Source: Muribaculaceae bacterium (GTDB lineage: Bacteria; Bacteroidota; Bacteroidia; Bacteroidales; Muribaculaceae). Taken from it: a DNA stretch of 64,000 bases. The notes below the pieces were generated by a model. That model made no database searches and was not told the origin of the DNA. It was given only the letters and a program-made list of their open reading frames with translations. Below are positions 35,525 to 46,053 of the stretch, piece after piece (position 1 is the first letter of the stretch; each line of letters starts with the position of its first letter). The stretch lies in contig JAGATN010000013.1 in assembly GCA_017621225.1 (NCBI GenBank), forward strand, positions 167,205 through 231,204, in the 5' to 3' direction. The position numbers were made by a program, and so were the translations under genes.

Positions 35525-36643
35525 ATGTATAAATTCGACGAACGCATAGTCATAACCCTCGATGCAGGAGGTACGAATCTCGTTTTCAGCGCAATGCAAG
35601 CCAACAAATTCATAGTTGACCCCATAACGCTGCCCTCAAACGCTTCAAACCTTGATCTTTGCCTGAAAACCATTTCAAGCGGTTTTGAGCAAGTAATTTC
35701 GAAACTCAACCAAAAACCGGTAGCCATAAGTTTCGCCTTCCCCGGTCCGGCCGATTATCCGAACGGAATAATCGGAGGATATCTGCCTAATTTCCCGTCG
35801 TTCCGCGATGGCGTTGCTCTCGGGCCATTCCTAAAAAAGCATTTCAATCTGCCGGTTTTCATTAACAACGATGGCGACCTTTTTGCCTTCGGCGAAGCCA
35901 TTGCCGGCGCGCTCCCCGAAACGAACAAACGTCTCGCCGAGGCCGGAAGCGAAAAACGATTCAAAAATCTGCTCGGATATACGTTCGGCACAGGTTTTGG
36001 CATAGGTATGGTAGTGAACAATCACCTCAACCGAGGAGACAATTCGTGCGTCGAAACATTCTGCCTGCGACATAAAAAGCATCCTGACGTATTCGTGGAG
36101 GAAGGCGTAGCCATAAGAGCCATAAAGAGGGTGTACAAAGAACTGTCGGGCGACGACAGCGCATTGGAGCCTAAAGACATATGCGACATAGCCGATGGCA
36201 AACGCGCCGGAAACGCGGAGAGCGCAAAAGCAGCCTTTGCCGAATTCGGAGAGATAGCCGGCGACGCCATGGCCACGGCAGCCACGTTGGTCGACGGGCT
36301 CATTGTAATAGGCGGCGGTCTCACGGGCGCCAGAAAATATTTCATGCCTGCGCTGCTCAACGAATTCGAGGGCAACCTATACTCATTAAGCGGCGACAAG
36401 CTCAACAGAATGCAGATGAAGGTGTTTGATCTTGACGATGAAGCCCAATTCAAGCAATTTGCCAAAGGTGACTCACGTCCGCTCAAAGTGTACGGCAGCG
36501 ACGACATAGTTACATACGACCCCATGAAGCGAATAGGGGTAACCATCTCAAAACTCGGAGCAAGCCAAGCCATATCGATAGGAGCCTATTCATTCGCTCT
36601 CTCTCAAATCGATTCTGCCACAAACGAACAAACCATAGAATAA
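35525..36643 (+). CDS. ROK-family protein (sugar kinase or regulator-like)
   Basis: 372 residues. The ATP phosphate loop is ITLDAGGTNLVFSAMQ, the substrate loop has ISFAFPGPADYPNGII and FINNDGDLFAFGEAIAG with the catalytic Asp, and YTFGTGFGIGMVVNNHL and LIVIGGGLTGARKYF complete the ASKHA fold. There is no helix-turn-helix, so it is an enzyme type, probably acting on glucose, another hexose or an amino sugar. A cysteine-rich zinc loop typical of ROK kinases is replaced by ETFCLRHKKHP. It precedes fmt by 20 bp. Confidence 0.88.
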   Translation: MYKFDERIVITLDAGGTNLVFSAMQANKFIVDPITLPSNASNLDLCLKTISSGFEQVISKLNQKPVAISFAFPGPADYPNGIIGGYLPNFPSFRDGVALGPFLKKHFNLPVFINNDGDLFAFGEAIAGALPETNKRLAEAGSEKRFKNLLGYTFGTGFGIGMVVNNHLNRGDNSCVETFCLRHKKHPDVFVEEGVAIRAIKRVYKELSGDDSALEPKDICDIADGKRAGNAESAKAAFAEFGEIAGDAMATAATLVDGLIVIGGGLTGARKYFMPALLNEFEGNLYSLSGDKLNRMQMKVFDLDDEAQFKQFAKGDSRPLKVYGSDDIVTYDPMKRIGVTISKLGASQAISIGAYSFALSQIDSATNEQTIE

Positions 36644-36663
36644 CGTCCCGACGACATATACAT

Positions 36664-37629
36664 ATGAACAAAAACGATCTTAAAATAGTGTTTCTGGGAA
36701 CGCCCGACTTTGCCGTCGAGAGCCTGAAGCGGATACATGAAAGCGGATACAACGTGGTTGGCGTGATAACCATGCCCGACAAGCCTGCCGGACGCGGACA
36801 CAAGATGCTGTCATCGCCGGTAAAAAAATATGCCGAGGCCAACGGGCTGAATCTAATGCAACCGCCCAAGCTAAAAGATCCGGAATTCGTGGAGCAACTA
36901 CGCAGCCTCGAAGCCGATTTGTTCATAGTGATAGCATTCAGAATGTTGCCCGAAATGGTATGGACCATGCCACGGCTCGGCACGTTTAATCTGCATGCAT
37001 CCTTATTGCCGAAATATCGTGGGGCCGCTCCCATAAACTGGGCCGTGATAAATGGAGACAGCGAAACCGGCGTGACCACCTTTTTCCTGAAGCACGAAAT
37101 TGACACGGGCGACATAATCGACAGGCAAAGCGTTGAAATAAAGCCGGATGAAAATGTAGGCGACGTACATGACAAGCTAATGATGCTGGGAGCCGATTTG
37201 ACCATCAAAACGATAGAAAGCATCCTCGACGGCACATTGCACACCACACCGCAAAAAGAACTTACCGGTGACGCGGAGCCGACTCCCGCGCCAAAGATAT
37301 TCAAGGATACCTGCCGCATCGACTGGAATCAGCCGAGCGTCAAGATACATAACCTCGTAAGAGGTCTGTCGCCATATCCGGCCGCGTGGAGCACGATGTT
37401 TGACGACGACAAGGAAATTGGCGACGTAAAGATATTCGAAACCGAAGTCATCGAGAATTTCGCGCCCGCCACCCCCGGAACCATGCATGTAACCGCGAGC
37501 GATTCAATCATAGTGAATTGCGGCGAAGGAGCGATACGGATCAAAAGCCTGCAAATTCCGGGAAAACGACGCATGGATACGGCTGAATATCTCAAGGGAG
37601 CAAGGCTCAGCTCGCCGCGCTTCGCATGA
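36664..37629 (+). CDS. fmt: Methionyl-tRNA formyltransferase
   Basis: 321 residues. IVFLGTPDFAVESLKRI starts the formyltransferase domain; the catalytic NLHASLLPKYRGAAPINWAVINGDSETGVTTFFL contains the folate-site Asn/His region, and the C-terminal domain follows from about residue 210. It formylates initiator Met-tRNA. Transcribed with the ROK gene, with no def gene adjacent. Confidence 0.96.
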   Translation: MNKNDLKIVFLGTPDFAVESLKRIHESGYNVVGVITMPDKPAGRGHKMLSSPVKKYAEANGLNLMQPPKLKDPEFVEQLRSLEADLFIVIAFRMLPEMVWTMPRLGTFNLHASLLPKYRGAAPINWAVINGDSETGVTTFFLKHEIDTGDIIDRQSVEIKPDENVGDVHDKLMMLGADLTIKTIESILDGTLHTTPQKELTGDAEPTPAPKIFKDTCRIDWNQPSVKIHNLVRGLSPYPAAWSTMFDDDKEIGDVKIFETEVIENFAPATPGTMHVTASDSIIVNCGEGAIRIKSLQIPGKRRMDTAEYLKGARLSSPRFA

Positions 37630-37641
37630 CGATGACATGGT

Positions 37642-38946
37642 TCAGAACGAGAATTGGGCCAATGCGCCTACGCGTTGAGCCCAGCGGTTCTCGCCGTTGA
37701 AGTTGCATCTCTTTCCCACATTGTATTCAACCCCTACCTGCATGCGCGCGGTCATATTCCAAAACAGGTTGGCGGCTCCATAGAGACCATACTTGTATTC
37801 GCTGCCGTCGACAGTTCGGTCGGGCATATAACGCGATTCGGAAAATGTTATCACCGAAAACAGATTGGGCTTGAAGTTATACTGCAACCCCAAGCACCAT
37901 CCATACGACTTTGGTGCGTAAAGCTTGCCCGGCACAGCCTTGTCGCCGATAAGATCGTAATTGCCCACAAGCAAATCGCCGCCAAGCGATGCGTATCCCT
38001 TGCCCATGCTTGCGTTAGCGTAACAGGTAATGCGCGACGTGGGCTTTGCAATGCTGCTTAACTGCAATCCCCAACCAAGTATGTTGTGATTTTTGCTCGT
38101 CTTTATATCACGATAAGGCAATGTGCGTACTATTCCGGCCAATCGTACATGCTGAGACGAATTCCACTCATACTGAACGAACGATGAAAAATCAGGCATC
38201 CATTGGTCGACGGCTTCGGTAAACTCATTGTCAACATCTATTTGCCGCTTTGGCGATTCCACCGAAAATGCCGTCACCAAGCCATGTCGAAACGTATGCA
38301 TCCATCTAACCAACACATTGGTAACCGTAAGCTTGTTGTTTGGTCCGGCAGCATCGATGGTAGGAGGCAATGCAGCGGGGTCGCTGAACGTTGAGTTTGC
38401 ATATCCTATCGTTATGTCGTTGATGATGGCATAAGCCTTTTTCAGCTTGAAGTCGCGACTCTCATATCCCGAAAAATCGGCTTGAATGTACAATTGGTAG
38501 TTACCCAACGTCTTATTACGACCTATCACCTTGAAAAACAAAGCCGATCCGGCCGGAGTGGTGTCGAATCGTCGCGTATGGGCGGGATTGCGATGCATCG
38601 GGATGAAATATGGAATGAACCCCGATGTATGCACGCCACCCCAATCATACCAAGCCCTCATCCTCACGCATCCACCAATGCCCATGGCAAGATTGGCATC
38701 CTTGCTCATAAACAAAAAATATGGTGCCGCCGGATCTTGAAAATGCCGAAACTGATCGACATAAAAAGCCGATATGAGACGTCGCACCGAATCGACATAG
38801 ATTTTGGTACCCGCATCAAGCGACATGATGCGGTGCGAGTGTTCAAGAGAATCCTGCTGAATGTCCGACATATGTTGCGCGCCGGCAAACAAATGAGCGG
38901 AAAGCATAATTACAACAAATAAAAAACGGCGTAAAATAGCATTCAT
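37642..38946 (-). CDS. DcaP-like trimeric outer-membrane porin
   Basis: 434 residues from the ATG at 38946 (MNAILRRFLFVVIMLSAHLFAGAQ, a clean signal peptide; the frame's first ATG four codons earlier is less likely). The mature protein is a chain of aromatic beta-strands (GIGGCVRMRAWYDWGGV, SALFFKVIGRNKTLGNYQLYIQADFSGYESRDFKLKKAYAII, and so on) ending in a C-terminal phenylalanine (GALAQFSF), as outer-membrane barrels do. The NxxLGNYQLYIQADF pattern is that of DcaP/LamB-like porins. Substrate unknown. Convergent with fmt, 12 bp apart. Confidence 0.8.
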   Translation of the reverse strand: MNAILRRFLFVVIMLSAHLFAGAQHMSDIQQDSLEHSHRIMSLDAGTKIYVDSVRRLISAFYVDQFRHFQDPAAPYFLFMSKDANLAMGIGGCVRMRAWYDWGGVHTSGFIPYFIPMHRNPAHTRRFDTTPAGSALFFKVIGRNKTLGNYQLYIQADFSGYESRDFKLKKAYAIINDITIGYANSTFSDPAALPPTIDAAGPNNKLTVTNVLVRWMHTFRHGLVTAFSVESPKRQIDVDNEFTEAVDQWMPDFSSFVQYEWNSSQHVRLAGIVRTLPYRDIKTSKNHNILGWGLQLSSIAKPTSRITCYANASMGKGYASLGGDLLVGNYDLIGDKAVPGKLYAPKSYGWCLGLQYNFKPNLFSVITFSESRYMPDRTVDGSEYKYGLYGAANLFWNMTARMQVGVEYNVGKRCNFNGENRWAQRVGALAQFSF

Positions 38947-39052
38947 ATAATCCCACATAAAAATATTAGCTGAAACTATATGAACAACAATTTAAACGCG
39001 CACAATGTTGCGTGCCCGAAACGGAAGGATAGTCAATATGACATTATCAACG

Positions 39053-41092
39053 CTATTTTATGCCGTCGCGACGCAACAAAGCATCAATCGTAGCATCCTG
39101 CCCCCTGAATCGGCGATATAGCGTGGCCGGATGCTCAGTTCCTCCCCGCTCAAGTATGCAACACTTGAAGCGTCGGGCCGTATCAGCGTCAAACACGCCG
39201 TTCGTTTCAAACAATGCGAACGCATCGGCATCAAGCACTTCAGCCCATTTATAGCTATAATAGCCTGCCGCATATCCACCTGAGAAAATATGTCCGAACT
39301 GAGGCGAAATCAAAGCGCCGTCAACATCATCGAACAGCGCCACCGACCGGCAAGCCTCGCGCTCGAATGCCACTTCATCGTCAACGGGCGACGTTATGGT
39401 GTGCCAGGCCATGTCGATAAGACCGAATCCAAGCTGACGCAAGCAACGATATGCAGCCCCGAAACGCGTCGATTCAATTATTTTGTCGACATACTCCTGC
39501 GGTATCGGTTCGTCGGTAACGTAATGACGGGCAAAGCTATCGAGGAATTTTCTCGTTGAAAGAAAATTTTCATTGAACTGCGAAGGCAATTCGACGAAAT
39601 CGCGATATACGTTAGTGCCCGAAAGCGACTCATATCGAACCTTGGAGAACAAGCCATGCAAGGCGTGGCCGAATTCATGCAAGAATGTCGAAACTTCATC
39701 GGGCGTGAGCAACGACGGTTTGGTTTCGGTCGGCTTGGTAAAGTTCATCACTATCGACACATTCGGACGATTGTCCTTACCGTCGGCATCGACCCATTGC
39801 GACTTAAAGTCGGTCATCCAAGCTCCCGAACGTTTGTTTTCACGCGGGAAGAAATCGGCATATAGCAATCCTATCAATTCGCCATCCGAATCACGCACTT
39901 CAAACACCTTTACGTCGGGGTGATACACAGGCAAATCGTAACGCTGCACGAACGAGACTCCATACAGATTTTCAGCGAGTCCGAACACGCCGCCAATAAC
40001 GCGGTTTAATTCAAAATACGGACGCAGGCATTCTTCATCGTACGAGTACTTCGATTCGCGCAATTTATTTGAATAGAAGCTATAATCCCACGGTTGAAGC
40101 GTCATCGGAGCGTCTTCGATGCTTGCAACGAAAGCGTCAAGTTCGGCGCGCTCCACCTTCCAGGCTTCAATATATGCATCACGAAGCTCATGCAACAGCT
40201 TGTAGACATTACCGGGCGTTTCGGCCATCGTGTGGCAAAGAGAATAATCGGCATACGTGGCATAACCGAGCAAATTAGCAATCTGCAATCGCACATAGGC
40301 TATGCACTTCATAATGTCGACATTTGAATACTTGCCGGTTAAATTGCGCCCCATATATAGTCGATACATTTTTTCGCGCAAGTCACGTCGCGACGAATAT
40401 TTCATAAACGACATATAGGTGGGTTGCGACAAAGTGAACAGATATTTGCCGTCATATCCGCGCTCCTTTGCCAAATGAGCAGCCGCCTCGACGAGCGACT
40501 CGGGCAGTCCGTCAAGATCGCCGGATTGCAATGTAATTTCGTATGTATTAAGCTCTTTAAGGACGTTTTGGCCAAACAATGTGGTCAATTCGTCTCTTTC
40601 GGCCGACAGACGCTTGAATTGGGCACGGGCTTCGCCTTCAAGCAAAGCTCCGTTGCGTTTAAACGAATCGTAAGTTCGTTGCAACAACATAGATTGCTCC
40701 GGCGTCAGATTCATCGCGTCACGATTATCGTAAACGGCCTTTATGCGCTTCCACAATAGCTCGTTAAGAGATACCGAAGTTTGATAATCGCTGAGTTTCG
40801 GCATCATCTTCACCGAAAGCTCCATCATCGAATCATCGGCCATAGCCGAATTAAGCGGATAAAAAACATTCAGCACACGATTCAGATCGCTACCCGAACG
40901 CTCCAATGCCTCAATAGTGTTTTCGAAACTCGGACTCTCTACGTTATCGGTTATCCTGTCGACCTCCTAGAGCGCCAACTTTATGCCTCTATCGATGGCA
41001 GCTTCGTAACAATCAATGTCGATTTTATCGAATGGAGGAGCTGCATTAAATGTGGTAAACTCCTCGTAAAACGGATTTTCAGCGATATTCAT
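39053..41092 (-). pseudogene. M3-family oligopeptidase gene interrupted by an amber codon
   Basis: The full frame from ATG 41092 is 680 codons, typical for Dcp/oligopeptidase A enzymes. It begins MNIAENPFYEEFTTFNAAPPF, reads to Leu41, meets TAG at 40969-40967, then continues with perfect family sequence (EVDRITDNVESPSFENTIEALERSGSDLNRVLN). The zinc motif HEFGH lies in VSTFLHEFGHALHG, near residue 460. Position 42 is normally Gln in relatives of this kind of sequence, so CAG to TAG is the simplest change. Downstream restart at the ATG at 40906 would lose 62 residues of the N-terminal domain. Either a nonsense mutation, a sequencing error or read-through. It follows the TPR gene by 8 bp. Confidence 0.85.
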
Positions 41093-41100
41093 ATCATTAA

Positions 41101-43317
41101 TCAAATTATCACGTCTCTTATTGCATTGTCAATCACTATGTCGCGAACCAAATCATCGACGCCCGCATCCGCAAGAATATGTGCATCGGAACGCATTGAG
41201 GCTTCAAACGACTTCACATCGCCATTGTCGGTCATTATGCTGCGGGCATACAGACGCGACGCTTCGCGATAGTTGCCGGAAGCCAGCTCCAAATGGCCCA
41301 TATTAAGATAATCGGTGGCTTCGGGAGTCGATGAAAGTATGCGCACGAAATAATCTCGGCTCCGCGCATAATCGCCGGAAAGGAAGGCACACCACGCGAT
41401 AGGACGCCACGCACGCGACGACTTGCCATCGAGGAATTCAACTTTGAAGTATTGCTTCAAGGCTTCATCGTAGTTACCCAACTCCATGTTGCAATGGCCT
41501 ATGTTTAAAGCCACGCCCAAATCATCGGGCTTCAGCTCGGCTATACGTTGAAAATAATGCAGTGCACGCTTGGGGTCATTCTGTAATTTATGACACATGG
41601 CCAATCTGCGCAACGTCCATATGCTGTCGGGCGAGACGAACTCGGCACGCTCGTAAAGAGCGAGAGCCGCATTTATATCACCCTCTTTCTGATAGCAATA
41701 TCCGGCTTTCTGCAACAATTGCGGCGACGAGGGGGCATCCTCGAGCAACGTAACATATGCGCTCAAGGCGTCTTTATAATACCCGCGCTTGAAATAAAAT
41801 TCAGCAACGAGATTTAACGTCGAGCCATCGTTGAACAAAGGGGCCAAATTAGGTATCTCAATCAGATTAATAGGCGAAACGAACGGATCGTTGAACTCGC
41901 ACTTTCGCCTGAACAGCTTGAAGAATCTGTACAAATCCTGTATATACTTGTTTGCCACATTCTCGCGATTCTTATTTTCGGCAAACAACTCGGAGTTTTG
42001 CAATTCGGCCAGATTCACATTCTGCGCCCTGAACTGCTCAGTCAACATTTTGCGCTGAGCGTCGGGAATGGATCCTATTGAAAACACCATTGAATACTTG
42101 TCGCTGCTACATAAGAACGGCGATGCACCGATAACCTCATTGAGCACATTGCCAAATCCCATGCTCATTGCTGCCGTAACGTCAGACTGCTCGGCATAAT
42201 ACGGCAAGAACCAATTGGCCACCTCATTAAAGAACGGGAACGTTTTAAGATGTGCAAACGTGCTCATCATTACGTCGCCGCCATCGGCCTGCAACTCGGA
42301 TATCTCACGTATCTTATCGGCAATACCCGATTTAGAGAGAATATCCTCCCATTCGGGATTGTAATCGGCTTCGGTAAGCGCGTCGATCGATTCGGCATCT
42401 TTTATTTTTTTATAAATGTCGGGGCGCAACTTCATCATTTCGGGAAATATCTCCTCTTTCATAGTGCGATTTATGCGCTCCGTATCGCGAGTGCGGATAA
42501 ACTGCAAGAATACCATTTTCACGTCGTCGGCCCAACCCTTCTTTTCCTGGGCCGCGCCCAATCGCGCCATAAATCTGCGTCCCGAAATGTGCAATCGGTT
42601 ACACCACATTGCAAGCAAAAGAGCACATAAGGCCATAACGCCCAAATCGCCGTCCTGATCAATATACAGATCGGTCAGCAACACCATACGTCGCTCATCA
42701 TAATACTCCAATGCGCCAAGCATTATTGCCGAAAGCACTAATTGCTTGAAATGGCGGGGAAGCACATCGCTCTTAAACAATTGCGACAGCGCATCCTCAT
42801 CATCAACCGACATAGGATATGTAACCCATACCAGATTGAAAATTCTACGCGCAAGCCTCTCCTGCGCCTTCACCAACGACTCTCCACCGGGATTATCGAT
42901 ATCCGATCGGCCGCCCATCAATGCGAGAGAGAGCGCGTCGGCATTCTTACGATATAATGCCAACAATTGAACCAGCGACGACCCTTCTTGCATCTCCTCG
43001 TATCTGAGAGCGCTGAAATACAATCGTGGCGAATCGCGCTTTTCATTATATCGAATCAACGTATCGGCCATATGACCTATGCCCGACACTATGTCGTCGA
43101 ACACTTCGCGTCGCGAAGGATCGGAAACGCCGTCGAGCGCATAATGAACCATATAGTCGTACCCTGAACGCAGGCGCGCAATTTCGTCGCGCATCGACCA
43201 GGGAGCGCCTATCGAAGCCGCCATTGTTTCCAATTCATCGAAAGCGGCATTGAGCCTGTGCGCCGACAAAGCCTTTTTGATTCTATTTTTTACTATGATG
43301 AGTTTATCTGATGTCAT
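41101..43317 (-). CDS. Large tetratricopeptide repeat protein
   Basis: 738 residues from the ATG at 43317 (MTSDKLIIVKNRIKKAL), no signal peptide. The N-terminal 450 residues are helical and unassigned, conserved in style across Bacteroides. TPR units lie at about residues 510-700: NLVAEFYFKRGYYKDALSAYVTLLE, LLQKAGYCYQKEGDINAALALYERAEF, TLRRLAMCHKLQNDPKRALHYFQRIAEL, ALNIGHCNMELGNYDEALKQYFKVEF and two more. It probably scaffolds protein complexes in the cytoplasm. Its stop is 8 bp before the M3 peptidase start. Confidence 0.8.
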   Translation of the reverse strand: MTSDKLIIVKNRIKKALSAHRLNAAFDELETMAASIGAPWSMRDEIARLRSGYDYMVHYALDGVSDPSRREVFDDIVSGIGHMADTLIRYNEKRDSPRLYFSALRYEEMQEGSSLVQLLALYRKNADALSLALMGGRSDIDNPGGESLVKAQERLARRIFNLVWVTYPMSVDDEDALSQLFKSDVLPRHFKQLVLSAIMLGALEYYDERRMVLLTDLYIDQDGDLGVMALCALLLAMWCNRLHISGRRFMARLGAAQEKKGWADDVKMVFLQFIRTRDTERINRTMKEEIFPEMMKLRPDIYKKIKDAESIDALTEADYNPEWEDILSKSGIADKIREISELQADGGDVMMSTFAHLKTFPFFNEVANWFLPYYAEQSDVTAAMSMGFGNVLNEVIGASPFLCSSDKYSMVFSIGSIPDAQRKMLTEQFRAQNVNLAELQNSELFAENKNRENVANKYIQDLYRFFKLFRRKCEFNDPFVSPINLIEIPNLAPLFNDGSTLNLVAEFYFKRGYYKDALSAYVTLLEDAPSSPQLLQKAGYCYQKEGDINAALALYERAEFVSPDSIWTLRRLAMCHKLQNDPKRALHYFQRIAELKPDDLGVALNIGHCNMELGNYDEALKQYFKVEFLDGKSSRAWRPIAWCAFLSGDYARSRDYFVRILSSTPEATDYLNMGHLELASGNYREASRLYARSIMTDNGDVKSFEASMRSDAHILADAGVDDLVRDIVIDNAIRDVII

Positions 43318-43423
43318 AAGTTTATGAATTTGTAAATACGTGCAATAGCACATAATACGTATAACAATTTTTATGCCAAAAAGTCATTGTCATACACCCT
43401 TAACAACAAATGTATAAATCATA

Positions 43424-43585
43424 GAGTATGTTTACTTTTAACTTTATGAAAACTTTAGAGGCCTTTCAGTTCTGTTTGTAGATTTCATTCAGTCGTTATG
43501 GCACCCCATAACTCCCTCACTCAATCTCCAAACATACTCTGAATTTCTCTCTAAATCTTAACATAAGCCAAAAGTAAACATACTC
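43424..43585. mobile_element. Foldback element C (MITE-like), 162 bp
   Basis: Perfect 16-bp terminal inverted repeats GAGTATGTTTACTTTT (43424-43439) and its complement (43570-43585). The centre, TTCAGTCGTTATGGCACC.. at 43488 onward, matches the cores of elements A and B, and the length is the same. Flanking triplets are ATA and TTA, so any target duplication has decayed. It fills most of the 311-bp gap between the TPR and methyltransferase genes; no transposase is present. Confidence 0.6.
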
Positions 43586-43613
43586 TTAGGGCCTCGATTA
43601 TCCATATTTTTCA

Positions 43614-43621
43614 TACTTTTG
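43614..43621 (+). promoter_or_regulatory. Promoter box before the methyltransferase gene
   Basis: TACTTTTG fits TAnnTTTG but lies only 7 bp before the ATG, implying an almost leaderless message. Confidence 0.4.
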
Positions 43622-43628
43622 CACTCGT

Positions 43629-44837
43629 ATGATAACCCTTTCTACCGATAAACGCAGATGGATCGAGTCGAACTTACTGTCCGACACCACCAAACTTCGC
43701 TTCAAACACCATGGCGACAAGGAGATGGAATTTGCAATATTGCAAATAGAATGCCGACGGAAAACGGCTAAAAAGCTGTCGGACACCCTGAGCAACGCCG
43801 AATTCACATTTCCCAACTCCCTCTCTGCCGAACAATGCACCTCCGACCTACTCGCCGAATTTCATAGCCAATTGCTGACAGGAAAGGATTTAAACGTCAT
43901 CGACATGACGTGCGGACTCGGCATCGACACATTCCATATGGCGCGAGAGGCAAAATCGGTTGCGGCAATCGATCAAAATCAAGAAATAACCGAAGCTTTG
44001 CGCCTAAACGCCAAAGCATTGGGCCTCGACAACATAACGGCCATAAATGCCGACTGTACGTCGTTCATCAACGAAACCGACAAGCATTTCGACATCTTAT
44101 TCATCGATCCGGCACGCAGAGACAATGCCGGGCGCAAAACGGTGGCATTGGCCGACTGCAGCCCGAACGTGATAACGCTCATGCCCCAAATGAGGAGCAA
44201 GGCATCCCGAATCATAATAAAGCTATCGCCGATGCTCGACATTTCGAAAGCGGTAGCCGACCTCGGAGCCGTAACGGCCGTATACGCAATCGGCACCGCT
44301 ACCGAATGCAAGGAATTAGTGCTTACGATTGACGATTCGGCATCGGAATCGCCCTCCGTTCACGCCGTAACGTTACTAACCGACAAGACCATCGACATTG
44401 CATTTTCGAAAAACGACAACCTGCAATCGCCCCCGACATTCGCAATGCCCGAGCCCGGAATGACGCTATACGAGCCCTACCCTGCCATCATGAAAGCCGG
44501 AGCATTGGATTGCTTGGCCAACCGTTACGGCACATTAAAACTTCATCGCAACACGCATCTATACTTATCGTCAGGGCCAAACGACGAATTTCCGGGAACC
44601 GTATTTGAAATAGTGGAAGTATGCCAATTCAACAAAAAAGGCATAAAGCACGTGTCGGGCAGATACCCCGTAATCAACGTATCGACGCGCAACTTCCGAC
44701 TCACGGCGCCGGAGTTATCGCAAAAGCTGAAAATAAAGGAGGGTGGCGATATGCAATTGTTCGGTTCGCAATGTTGCGACGACGAGTATTATATGATAGC
44801 GTGCCGCCGCATCATTTCTCAAACATCCTTGCGATAG
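43629..44837 (+). CDS. PG_1098-like class I SAM-dependent methyltransferase
   Basis: 402 residues. The N-terminal domain (about 1-85) is a ferredoxin-like RNA-binding module, the middle (90-270) a Rossmann methyltransferase with [28 protein letters not shown] (SAM-binding) and [27 protein letters not shown] (DPAR motif), and the C-terminal 100 residues a THUMP-like domain. This matches the Porphyromonas gingivalis PG_1098 structural family, an RNA methyltransferase-like protein whose target is not established. The gene's 3' end overlaps smpB by 26 bp in convergent orientation. Confidence 0.85.
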   Translation: MITLSTDKRRWIESNLLSDTTKLRFKHHGDKEMEFAILQIECRRKTAKKLSDTLSNAEFTFPNSLSAEQCTSDLLAEFHSQLLTGKDLNVIDMTCGLGIDTFHMAREAKSVAAIDQNQEITEALRLNAKALGLDNITAINADCTSFINETDKHFDILFIDPARRDNAGRKTVALADCSPNVITLMPQMRSKASRIIIKLSPMLDISKAVADLGAVTAVYAIGTATECKELVLTIDDSASESPSVHAVTLLTDKTIDIAFSKNDNLQSPPTFAMPEPGMTLYEPYPAIMKAGALDCLANRYGTLKLHRNTHLYLSSGPNDEFPGTVFEIVEVCQFNKKGIKHVSGRYPVINVSTRNFRLTAPELSQKLKIKEGGDMQLFGSQCCDDEYYMIACRRIISQTSLR

Positions 44838-45264
44838 ATCGTTTGTCCTCGCGCTCTTTTATTGACTGACGTTTGTCGTATTCCTTTTTACCTCGCCCGA
44901 TGCCGATTACCATTTTTGCCAGTCCTCGGTCGTTTATAAACACCCTGAGTGGCACTATGGTGAAGCCGGATTCCTTTCCGGCCTTTTCGAGCTTGACTAT
45001 CTCCTTTTTGTTAAGCAGCAGCTTACGGTCGCGGCGGGTTTCGTGATTATTGTACGTGCCATAAAAATATTCGGCTATGTACATATTTTTTATCCAAACC
45101 TCGCCATTGGCCACAAAACAGAAGGAGTCGACCAAACCGGCCTTTCCTTGACGTATCGACTTAATTTCCGTTCCGGTCAATACTATTCCGGCCGTAAACG
45201 TATCGGTTATGGCATAATCGAACGTAGCGCGCTTATTTTTTATGTTTACTTCATTGGATTTCAT
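44812..45264 (-). CDS. smpB: SsrA-binding protein SmpB
   Basis: 150 residues. [42 protein letters not shown] is the SmpB opening; [59 protein letters not shown] ends in the basic tail that enters the ribosome's decoding site. It delivers tmRNA to stalled ribosomes. It is followed upstream by the Yip1-like gene (17 bp gap), likely an operon. Confidence 0.96.
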   Translation of the reverse strand: MKSNEVNIKNKRATFDYAITDTFTAGIVLTGTEIKSIRQGKAGLVDSFCFVANGEVWIKNMYIAEYFYGTYNNHETRRDRKLLLNKKEIVKLEKAGKESGFTIVPLRVFINDRGLAKMVIGIGRGKKEYDKRQSIKEREDKRSIARMFEK

Positions 45265-45281
45265 AGCGTTTGAATATTGGA

Positions 45282-45836
45282 TTAAGAACCCGGCAATATA
45301 ATGTCAAACAAAAAACCGATTACATATGGCGGTATTATTATCGACCCTATTGCCAACAGCATGAACTTGCCCACCTTTTCGGGCAATACGGCCATATAGC
45401 GCACACCACGCCACAAAACTACCGCCACATATATGGGCAGAAAGTTTATTATGGCCAAATTGACCGGAATGCAATTATGCAGCAACGACACCAAGGCAAG
45501 CAATGCTATGCCATAGGCTATGTACGTGTCATTGCGCTTGCGGCTAACCTCCGACGATATGTAACGGTGTATGTATGACGTAAAGACAAACTGCGCAACG
45601 AAAAAAGTAAGGAAATACTGAATGAATAGTATTATGGCCTGTTGAACCAAATATACCGGTTGCATACCCGAATGATACACGGCGTTCAAGAAAAAAGAAG
45701 CTGCCGTGACGCCTAAGAGCGGATACAGTCCGGTTTCCAAAAGCACACGCGGCTCCGTTCCCTCGGCGGAAATATCTTCCCATCCGCGTTCGGGCGAAAG
45801 TATGAGCTGAAACAATGATTTTAGAAATCGTAGCAT
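45282..45836 (-). CDS. Yip1-family (DUF1282-like) membrane protein
   Basis: 184 residues with about five membrane helices. It starts [23 protein letters not shown], where 'P..W..I' before the first helix is the Yip1/DUF1282 hallmark. Function unknown; often paired with smpB-like housekeeping genes in Bacteroidetes. First gene of the unit driven by the promoter at 45859-45866. Confidence 0.78.
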   Translation of the reverse strand: MLRFLKSLFQLILSPERGWEDISAEGTEPRVLLETGLYPLLGVTAASFFLNAVYHSGMQPVYLVQQAIILFIQYFLTFFVAQFVFTSYIHRYISSEVSRKRNDTYIAYGIALLALVSLLHNCIPVNLAIINFLPIYVAVVLWRGVRYMAVLPEKVGKFMLLAIGSIIIPPYVIGFLFDIILPGS

Positions 45837-45858
45837 ATTTATCTTTTCTTTATTCGCA

Positions 45859-45866
45859 CAAATTTA
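45859..45866 (-). promoter_or_regulatory. Promoter of the Yip1-like/smpB unit
   Basis: Reverse-strand TAAATTTG (-7) with TTG (complement of 45887-45889) 20 bp upstream, 23 bp before the ATG. Confidence 0.6.
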
Positions 45867-46003
45867 TACAAAATCCATGAATGCGGCAAAAAAAGTAGTT
45901 TTCAACGCCATTACGTGACAATGGGCCGAACGGGTCGACGCTCATTCTGCACATTGACCGACGGAAAGTTTTGAACAATGGCTTTGATATCTCGGAAAAA
46001 TAT

Positions 46004-46011
46004 TAATTTTG
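46004..46011 (+). promoter_or_regulatory. Promoter of the DUF5606-hemerythrin-LuxR unit
   Basis: TAATTTTG (-7) with TTG at 45984-45986, 17-bp spacer, 43 bp before the ATG at 46054. Confidence 0.55.
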
Positions 46012-46053
46012 TGGAAATTTTTCATTCGAAACAACATATTATATTTTTACGAT

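Noticed and set aside
40967-40969. TAG in the M3 peptidase as pyrrolysine
   Set aside because: Pyrrolysine machinery is not expected in Bacteroidales and the family does not need such a residue here; a Gln codon mutation is simpler.
43424-43585. Element C as a complete insertion sequence
   Set aside because: Only 162 bp with no transposase frame; it can at most be moved by a transposase encoded elsewhere.
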